Origin: AM-0621 sp964573505
GTDB taxonomy: Bacteria > Planctomycetota > Planctomycetia > Planctomycetales > Planctomycetaceae
DNA length: 10,100 nt
NCBI GenBank assembly: GCA_964573505.1
Contig: CAZNMS010000314.1
Coordinates: 1 to 10,100, forward strand
Direction of reading: 5' to 3'
Shown: positions 6,301-10,100 of the stretch, in pieces
Numbering within the stretch: the first letter of the stretch is position 1
Layout of the letters: each line of letters starts with the position of its first letter
Notes under the pieces: generated by a model
The model's database searches: none
What the model saw: only the letters and a program-made list of their open reading frames with translations
Told to the model about the DNA's origin: nothing
Position numbers and translations under genes: made by a program

Positions 6301-8072
6301 AAGCTGCGGGTGCGAGAGAGTTGCTCTCGTTCGTCGACACTTTTGGCTGGCACCCGAAGTCACTCGAAGCCCGCTGGGAACTCGCGACCTCAAGTCGACT
6401 CGATGAGAAGCAAGAATTCTTACAGCGCGAACGGCAAGCATTGTTCTTGTCGCGATATCCGAATGCCGAGATCGCCGCCCCGGCGTTGCTGGCGCTATTC
6501 GCGTTGTGGACGCAGACGGACCGAGCGGCAGCACATCCGGCGGTCGTCGAAGCATGGTCGCGACGAATGGCAGGAGTGACGCTTGCTGACGGCAGCTCGT
6601 TTGAAAGCAAGCTGCGCGAATTGGCGGCAGTTCCGACCGTACAGAAGCGGCGCCGCGATGCGGAGTGGGGCTCATTCACAATGTTGGAGAAGGTCGATCC
6701 GAATCGACGTCCGGCAGATCGCGAAATGGTGCGACTGCTCGGAGCGATCAGTCCGGCAATGCGCGATCGAACAATCGAAATCGAGACTGCCGGACGCGAC
6801 GTGCGAGCCGTTCGTCGCATGGTCGCTCGCGATGCACTCGGGCGCGAGTTGTGGCAGATCCCGATGCCCTTTGACGGCGGTAGCTCGTTGGGGGCCGCTC
6901 CGATTGCGAATCTCTCGCACGGGCATTTGCTGGCGGCGTATTCGGCGGGGCGACTCACGGTCATCGACATCTCAAATGAGGCTTTGCCGAAGCCCATTTG
7001 GAATCGCGACATCGTCAACTTCGATGCGGTCTACGGTCGCAATGGCGCTGAGGTAATGCCGATTACAGTCGGAGTGTATGAGAAGCGTCCGGCTCAGCGC
7101 TGGCACTTGACGGTTGCGGCGCGGAATCGCGGGCATGAATTCACGGGCTCCGTCGATGCGATCACGAGCGAGTGCGTCATCACTCGCACCGATCAGAAGC
7201 TGACGGCGTCCGATTCGCTGACGGGGCATGTCTTGTGGGAGCGGAACAACGTCAAACCGAACGCCCGCGTTCTGGCTGACGACGAGTTCATCGTCTTGAA
7301 TCATCCGACGGGAACTGCGGAAGTGCTTCGCTTGTTCGATGGCGAACTCGTCGCGAGCACCTCAGTGGCCGACTTCGAAACGCATCTGACATCCGCCGGT
7401 CGTGATCTCGTGCAATGGGACGACGAAGAGGCTCGCAGCGTGCTGCGGCGCGTTGACGCGCTGACGAACAAAGTCGTTTGGCGGCACGAGTTCTCCAATC
7501 AAGCCGTCGTGCACGTCGTCGATCACGAGAGCGTCGCGGTCATGCAGCCGACCGGTGAGTTTCAACTCTTCGATATTTGGACTGGCAAGCCAGTGGTGTC
7601 AGCGAAATTACCCCCGACCGCGTTGATCAAGAACATCCTCGTTGTGCCGAGCCCCGACGGCTTTGTCGTGATGACGGATCTCACTTCAGCGGCTCGCACG
7701 ATCGAACGGCGGCAGATGCCGGTTCCGACACTCGAATTCAGTCAGGTGCGCGGGCATGTGTCGCTCGTGAAGTTCGATAGCAGCGTCAGTTGGTCGACCG
7801 TCTTGCCGTTGCAGCGCTACCTCATCGGGCAACCGCGTGAATCGCCGGTGCTCATCTTCCGTCGCGAAGCCTTCGTCCGAGTGTCGGATCAAGAAGGCGG
7901 AGCAAAGCGGACGAACGACTTCTTCCTCGTTGATAAGCAGTCCGGGAAAGTGATCTTCGACGAGCGACCCGAACGCGGCGATGACTCTCAAGCGATTGAG
8001 ATATTACCCGACGACGGCGAAGTGCATTTGCAGTTCGAGCAACTGAGGCTCCAGTTGAAGTATCAGAAGTAA
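3327..8072 (+). CDS. Large secreted PQQ-like beta-propeller / TPR protein
   Basis: This 1581-residue protein begins with a Sec signal peptide (MLRCVLLVGVMLALSSIAGA, likely cut after residue 20). Residues 30-290 are largely helical and TPR-like (for example 160-240). A first PQQ-like propeller follows, recognisable from repeated D-x-x-[TS/D]G-x-x-x-W strands: VDLKSGRNLW (389-398), LELATGKALW (497-506), LDPSDGSVLW (549-558), LDLLTGAVKW (676-685), LSLESGDVVW (714-723) and IDLKTG (771-776). A TPR-like unit starts at NPKNAEALARRGRLRLQQQ (828-846) and an Arg/Glu-rich helical region runs to about 1160. A second propeller has GRELW (near 1173), SDSLTGHVLW (1295-1304), VDALTNKVVW (1376-1385), FDIWTG (1415-1420) and VDKQSGKVIF (1535-1544). 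Such repeats occur in BamB-like scaffolds and PQQ dehydrogenases. I see no identifiable PQQ or metal ligand set, so a scaffold or binding role in the periplasm is more likely than catalysis. Nine of its 12 cysteines fall in 469-675. It is probably monocistronic, between repeat-filled gaps. Confidence 0.85.
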   Translation: MLRCVLLVGVMLALSSIAGAQERAATREAAALKWSELDWSEPTRQLAQPELRLRFQKAIKALRGEPNEHSRGIEELQMILSDDGDCLVARSRPSFRGEVGVIPPQHIGATISLKTVIEHIIAELPEDGRKFYELKFGSEAAAGLKHALQTEDIAELEVVARQYLLTHAGREAAYRLASHALEKGQPAAALKWIDRARLGAIDSNELEPAMSLKRIVALLRIGRANEATQALDEFLKGPAAKAGAEKLPKTLRDELDPTLNRIAASGRHEPAFLTEWTHYLGDAARTGRPLGVGTPEFGLWNVSTFHSTATPTAEQLKKYRYDPKKGDAENGLTVIIPKSDGDMVAAMQVGHDRIISEERDTREIALPSNYPLVIEGKAVFRTLSRIRAVDLKSGRNLWESAAVDPAYADLFALEPPTRWDDLEKKVDHSSVFSPLTKWHQALIETRTRSDRSVGTLSSDGQRVFFLDACGVASPRGATGVYGTKSNVPNLWNRLCALELATGKALWEIGAPISPDEPTTGEFFLGVPTVVDGRLYAIAESKDDVRLLCLDPSDGSVLWTETMCRLITGQNVISEGLRRIAAMSPTYCNGQLLCPTTCGFLLAYDLKGRRWDWCYGYESSSMHPDSQFRQPGLRFATGPIMKWDALRSESRWSESTIVSDGNRAVMASVDSNELHCLDLLTGAVKWRSDRQSAHYVAGLFEGLVIVVDRDRVRALSLESGDVVWALSLEDRFAAGRGVLSGGFYLLPVARLPETSKEDEPLLIRWDSRVLTIDLKTGTIASQSARSGDAPLGNLIAGNGFLVAQGYDRLRAFPPLSEVESLLAQQLAQNPKNAEALARRGRLRLQQQREDDGMSDLLTSLQVQPNDDVRQTLIEVSLDRLRTGKTNAVELREFLKRIGASNDVLQKLLRSEIESLRAKGEFVAAFEKTLEWMKSIPTNGTSPTDVIGEVSRYRRRGPAALLGTLYRQAAEAIGSEARAALDRVVIDRFDAAMKAAGARELLSFVDTFGWHPKSLEARWELATSSRLDEKQEFLQRERQALFLSRYPNAEIAAPALLALFALWTQTDRAAAHPAVVEAWSRRMAGVTLADGSSFESKLRELAAVPTVQKRRRDAEWGSFTMLEKVDPNRRPADREMVRLLGAISPAMRDRTIEIETAGRDVRAVRRMVARDALGRELWQIPMPFDGGSSLGAAPIANLSHGHLLAAYSAGRLTVIDISNEALPKPIWNRDIVNFDAVYGRNGAEVMPITVGVYEKRPAQRWHLTVAARNRGHEFTGSVDAITSECVITRTDQKLTASDSLTGHVLWERNNVKPNARVLADDEFIVLNHPTGTAEVLRLFDGELVASTSVADFETHLTSAGRDLVQWDDEEARSVLRRVDALTNKVVWRHEFSNQAVVHVVDHESVAVMQPTGEFQLFDIWTGKPVVSAKLPPTALIKNILVVPSPDGFVVMTDLTSAARTIERRQMPVPTLEFSQVRGHVSLVKFDSSVSWSTVLPLQRYLIGQPRESPVLIFRREAFVRVSDQEGGAKRTNDFFLVDKQSGKVIFDERPERGDDSQAIEILPDDGEVHLQFEQLRLQLKYQK

Positions 8073-8087
8073 GCACGGCAGGCGATT

Positions 8088-8250
8088 GTCGCCTTTCGCT
8101 CCGAGGCTGTGATCCTTTCGCCCCCGGCCTTGTGCCGGGGGTTTAGCGGCCTTTGCGCTACTCGAATTTGCCCTAAATCGTAGTAGCGCAAAGGCCGTTG
8201 AACCCCCGAGGCAAGCTCGGGGGCGATATAATCACAACCTCTCCGCGAAA
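8088..8250 (+). repeat. Hairpin repeat R, copy A, split by an insertion
   Basis: The left part (8088-8103, GTCGCCTTTCGCTCCG) and right part (8246-8250, CGAAA) together make 21 bases identical to the intact copy at 10048-10068. They are separated by the 137-bp palindromic element and a second CTCCG. The break lies in the apex of what was a 7-bp-stem hairpin with a TCC loop. Confidence 0.75.
8104..8240. mobile_element. 137-bp MITE-like palindromic element with 5-bp target duplication
   Basis: The ends AGGCTGTGAT (8104-8113) and ATCACAACCT (8231-8240) are 10-base terminal inverted repeats, 9 of 10 matching. The whole element is an ungapped inverted repeat: arms 8104-8162 and 8182-8240 match at 48 of 59 positions around a 19-base centre. 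Perfect CTCCG direct repeats (8099-8103 and 8241-8245) flank it, as expected of a target-site duplication. Each arm contains its own 8-bp hairpin (8121-8128/8134-8141 and 8203-8210/8216-8223). It has no coding capacity, so mobilisation would need a transposase in trans. It could also act as a strong hairpin at the 3' end of the large gene, 31 bases after its stop. An alternative reading is a chance head-to-head pair of dispersed palindromes; the target duplication and restored empty site argue against that. Confidence 0.7.
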
Positions 8251-8256
8251 ATGATC

Positions 8257-8278
8257 GTCGACTTTTGCTCCGCAAAAG
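8257..8278 (+). repeat. Hairpin repeat R, copy B
   Basis: CTTTTGC (8262-8268) and GCAAAAG (8272-8278) form a perfect 7-bp stem with a TCC loop, preceded by GTCGA. It matches the copy at 10048-10069 at 19 of 22 positions. Two of the three differences are a compensatory pair in the stem (T-A here, C-G there). Confidence 0.7.
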
Positions 8279-8282
8279 CATC

Positions 8283-8303
8283 CTTTCGCGGAGCGCAAGG
8301 CGA
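8283..8303 (-). repeat. Hairpin repeat R, copy C (inverted)
   Basis: Read on the - strand these 21 bases match the downstream copy at 10049-10069 at 20 of 21 positions. Its own hairpin (8282-8289 with 8293-8300, loop GGA) has one mismatched pair. It is 4 bases from copy B in opposite orientation. Its TTTCGCGGAG (8284-8293) is also perfectly complementary to CTCCGCGAAA (8241-8250), allowing a larger fold that encloses the copy B hairpin. Confidence 0.65.
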
Positions 8304-8325
8304 GTATCAGCGGGCCGCAATTATC

Positions 8326-8331
8326 CATAAT
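8326..8331 (+). promoter_or_regulatory. Possible -10 box upstream of the GMC gene
   Basis: CATAAT (5 of 6 with TATAAT) lies in a short A+T-rich island, 19 bases before the GTG start and just downstream of the repeat cluster. No good -35 is present at the right distance, and the resulting leader would be very short. This is tentative; if used, the upstream hairpins would not be in the transcript. Confidence 0.2.
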
Positions 8332-8337
8332 ACGAAC

Positions 8338-8341
8338 GAGG
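8338..8341 (+). promoter_or_regulatory. Ribosome binding site of the GMC gene (GTG start)
   Basis: GAGG lies 9 bases before the GTG at 8351. No in-frame ATG is available just upstream, and the GTG gives an N-terminus of exactly the length expected before the FAD-binding motif. Confidence 0.5.
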
Positions 8342-8350
8342 CATATCACA

Positions 8351-9868
8351 GTGAGTTACGACTATATCATTGTCGGAGCAGGTTCGGCGGGTTGTGTATT
8401 GGCGGCGCGACTCTCGGAAGATTCTCGTTGTCAGGTGCTACTACTCGAAGGCGGCGGGCATGATGATTATCCCGACGTCAAAGACCCGACGCGCTGGCCC
8501 TATCTGTTTTATGGAGAGCTTGATTGGTGCTGGAAAACGGCGCCGCTCAAAAGCTGTTTCAACCGAGTCGATCATGTGCCGCGCGGCAAGATGATTGGCG
8601 GTTGTCATAGTCATAATGCAAACGCATGGGTGCGAGGACATCGGGCCGACTTCGATAGCTGGGCGTATGGCGGTTGTCCCGGTTGGAGTTGGGACGATGT
8701 GCTGCCTCTGTTTAAGAAGATCGAGAACTGGCAGGGACCGGCGAGCGAAGTACGCGGCACCGACGGGCCGCTTTATGTCGCTCCGCCCGCCGATCCCAAT
8801 CCGTTATCAGCCGCGTTCATTGAGGGAGCACGCGAAGTCGGACTTCCGGTGATGGACGATATCAATATCCCGGAACCGCTCGGCGCGGGATATTTCAATA
8901 TGACGATCAAAGACGGTCGTCGTTTCAGCGTTGCTGATGCCTATTTGAAGCCGGCACTCAGTCGTCCCAATCTAACCGTCGTCACTCATGCGGAGACCGA
9001 TCGAGTCATCTTGAATGGCTCTCGTTGCGTCGGGGTTGAATACCGTCATGAGGGACAACTGAAGCAAGCGACGGCAGCACGCGAAGTGATACTCAGCGCG
9101 GGAGTGATCGGCTCGCCGCGTATCTTGCTACTGTCGGGCATCGGTCCCGAAGAGGAATTGCGATCGCTCGGCATTCCAGTGCGATTACCACTCGAAGGAG
9201 TCGGTCGCAATTTGCAGGATCATGCTCTGCTGGGCGGGCTCGTTTATGAGTGTCAGGGCCGTCTACCGCCACTGCGCAATAATGGGGCCGAGAGTACGTT
9301 ATGGTGGAAGTCGGACTCGCGATTGATTGCTCCCGACTTGCAGCCCGTATTTATTGAGTTCCCGCTCGCGACGCCGGAGCTTGCTCAGCGTCTTCCGAGC
9401 GATCAGTGCTACACAATCAGCCCGAGCATTGTGCGGCCGGCATCTCGGGGATCCGTGCAACTCGTGAGTGCTGATCCGACAGTGGCCCCGAGTATCGACG
9501 TCAATTTCCTCTCGCGCGACGCTGACATAATCGCGATGTTGGAAGCAGTCGCTCTATGCCGCGAAATTGGCGCATCGCGTGCGTTCGCTCCCTTCCGCGC
9601 GCGTGAGGTCATGCCCGGAGGGTTGAACCGGGCAGAGATGACCGATTTTGTCCGAAATGCGGTCTCGACCTACTTCCATCCGACGAGCACCTGCGCAATG
9701 GGGAATACTCCTCCGTGTGTTGTCGACCACAAGTTGAGAGTTCACGGACTCGACGGCTTGCGCATCGCGGATGCGTCGATCATGCCGAACGTCACTTCGG
9801 GTAATACTAATGCGCCGTCAGTGATGATCGGTGAGAAGGCTGCTGAGTTGCTGCAGGCGACGGTGTAA
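8351..9868 (+). CDS. GMC-family FAD oxidoreductase (choline dehydrogenase-like)
   Basis: The 505-residue flavoprotein lacks a signal peptide and should be cytoplasmic. It should oxidise an alcohol or sugar hydroxyl using FAD. The Rossmann motif GAGSAG is at 9-14 with the ribose-binding acid E33 in LLLEGG. The GMC signature-1 region is PRGKMIGGCHSHNANAWVRGH (77-97), with C-H where GGSS is more usual. Signature 2 is SAGVIGSPRILLLSGIGP (249-266), followed by GVGRNLQDH. The active-site region near the C-terminus has YFHPTSTCAMG (catalytic-type H443) and TSGNTNAPSVMIGEKAA (N485 and N487, one matching the family's second catalytic residue). It is somewhat shorter than typical members (about 530-560). 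The GTG start is supported by spacing to the FAD motif. Codon choice looks less biased to C-ending codons than in its neighbours, by eye only. The substrate cannot be read; the betA name is not justified. Confidence 0.9.
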   Translation: MSYDYIIVGAGSAGCVLAARLSEDSRCQVLLLEGGGHDDYPDVKDPTRWPYLFYGELDWCWKTAPLKSCFNRVDHVPRGKMIGGCHSHNANAWVRGHRADFDSWAYGGCPGWSWDDVLPLFKKIENWQGPASEVRGTDGPLYVAPPADPNPLSAAFIEGAREVGLPVMDDINIPEPLGAGYFNMTIKDGRRFSVADAYLKPALSRPNLTVVTHAETDRVILNGSRCVGVEYRHEGQLKQATAAREVILSAGVIGSPRILLLSGIGPEEELRSLGIPVRLPLEGVGRNLQDHALLGGLVYECQGRLPPLRNNGAESTLWWKSDSRLIAPDLQPVFIEFPLATPELAQRLPSDQCYTISPSIVRPASRGSVQLVSADPTVAPSIDVNFLSRDADIIAMLEAVALCREIGASRAFAPFRAREVMPGGLNRAEMTDFVRNAVSTYFHPTSTCAMGNTPPCVVDHKLRVHGLDGLRIADASIMPNVTSGNTNAPSVMIGEKAAELLQATV

Positions 9869-9890
9869 GGCGCGTTAATGCGATTTGATT

Positions 9891-9965
9891 GCAATCGACC
9901 GTAGCCGAAATCGTCAGATTTCGGGGCCGCTGTGACTGCGTCCGAAGTTTCACCACTTCGGCAAC
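9891..9965. repeat. REPIN-like inverted doublet, copy 2 (inverted relative to copy 1)
   Basis: These 75 bases match the reverse complement of 1502-1576 at 68 positions without gaps. The match includes 14 identical bases up to and including GTAG (9901-9904), hairpin CCGAAATC-GTCA-GATTTCGG (9905-9924), a 17-base linker (15 of 17) and hairpin CCGAAGT/ACTTCGG (9942-9961). The second half is degenerate: its stem has lost one pair and its foot reads GTTG instead of GTAG on the - strand. It begins 22 bases after the GMC stop. Confidence 0.75.
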
Positions 9966-10026
9966 TACTGAAGTGCAACGCTCGCGGCAGTTACGGCGCA
10001 GGGATTTGAGGAATTCGAAATCCAGT

Positions 10027-10039
10027 GAAGCTCCGCTTC
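10027..10039. repeat. Short hairpin GAAGC-TCC-GCTTC
   Basis: A 5-bp perfect stem with a TCC loop. Flanking CAGT (10023-10026) and ACTG (10042-10045) could extend it past a two-base bulge. It shares the GC-TCC-GC apex with repeat R and sits 13 bases before copy D. Confidence 0.45.
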
Positions 10040-10047
10040 GGACTGTG

Positions 10048-10069
10048 GTCGCCTTTCGCTCCGCGAAAG
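10048..10069 (+). repeat. Hairpin repeat R, copy D (intact)
   Basis: CTTTCGC (10053-10059) and GCGAAAG (10063-10069) form a perfect 7-bp stem around TCC, preceded by GTCGC. This is the intact reference for the copy split at 8088-8250 and for copies B and C. The remaining bases to the window end hold no gene I can support. Confidence 0.7.
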
Positions 10070-10100
10070 AGCGTCTTTAGGGCGTCCTCGTACGAACGAA

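Noticed and set aside
6215..7018. 267-residue - strand open frame inside the large propeller gene.
   Set aside because: Ser/Arg-rich antisense shadow in a high-GC gene; no motif, no ribosome site, and the + frame has clear domain structure.
8119..8225. The long hairpin as a classical intrinsic terminator of the large gene.
   Set aside because: There is no U-run after either stem. It may still affect transcript ends, but the evidence favours a mobile palindromic element, so no terminator is called.
8084..8260. GATTGTCG (8084-8091) and GATCGTCG (8253-8260) as an 8-bp target duplication around 8094-8250.
   Set aside because: The match is imperfect. GTCG belongs to repeat R copies A and B, which explains it. 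The perfect CTCCG duplication with a restored empty site is a better boundary.
8088..8303. The clustered repeats as a CRISPR array.
   Set aside because: Units vary in orientation and spacing, there are no uniform spacers, and no cas genes are present.

Overview
The window looks like chromosomal DNA from a member of the Planctomycetota, possibly a Pirellulales or Gemmatales relative. This rests on protein style and repeats, not on a marker gene. There are two Tat-exported enzymes, one of them in a five-bladed-propeller family common in this phylum, and a 1581-residue secreted PQQ-like propeller/TPR protein. The small intergenic palindromes include the one that translates as 'FPSSAWERT' and the one that translates as 'TDLQSV', both of which I recall from planctomycete genomes. 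No rRNA, tRNA, CRISPR array or transposase gene is visible.

Layout. Gene 1 (4-1407, +) is a Tat-exported glycosidase-like five-bladed propeller protein. It converges on gene 2 (1589-2974, -), a Tat-exported FAD-dependent oxidoreductase of the FAD_oxidored type. The 181-bp gap between them holds three hairpins, two of which form a REPIN-like inverted doublet. Gene 2 is divergent from gene 3 (3327-8072, +), a very large secreted protein built as propeller, helical/TPR segment, propeller. The 352-bp divergent gap contains a short tandem repeat and a perfect 11-bp-stem palindrome. Gene 4 (8351-9868, +) is a cytoplasmic GMC-family (choline dehydrogenase-like) flavoenzyme. A second, inverted copy of the REPIN-like doublet lies just after it.

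The most interesting structure is the 278-bp gap between genes 3 and 4. A 137-bp palindromic, MITE-like element (8104-8240) with 10-bp terminal inverted repeats is flanked by a perfect 5-bp direct repeat, CTCCG. Removing the element and one CTCCG restores 21 bases that match, without mismatch, an intact copy of a small hairpin repeat at 10048-10068. This is therefore a non-autonomous element inserted into the apex of another dispersed palindrome. Two further copies of the target repeat follow in inverted orientation in the presumed leader of gene 4.

How the genes work together is not certain. They are not one operon (orientations +, -, +, +, with repeat-filled gaps). A glycosidase-like protein and two flavin oxidoreductases would suit carbohydrate or alcohol oxidation, but no substrate can be read from the sequence.
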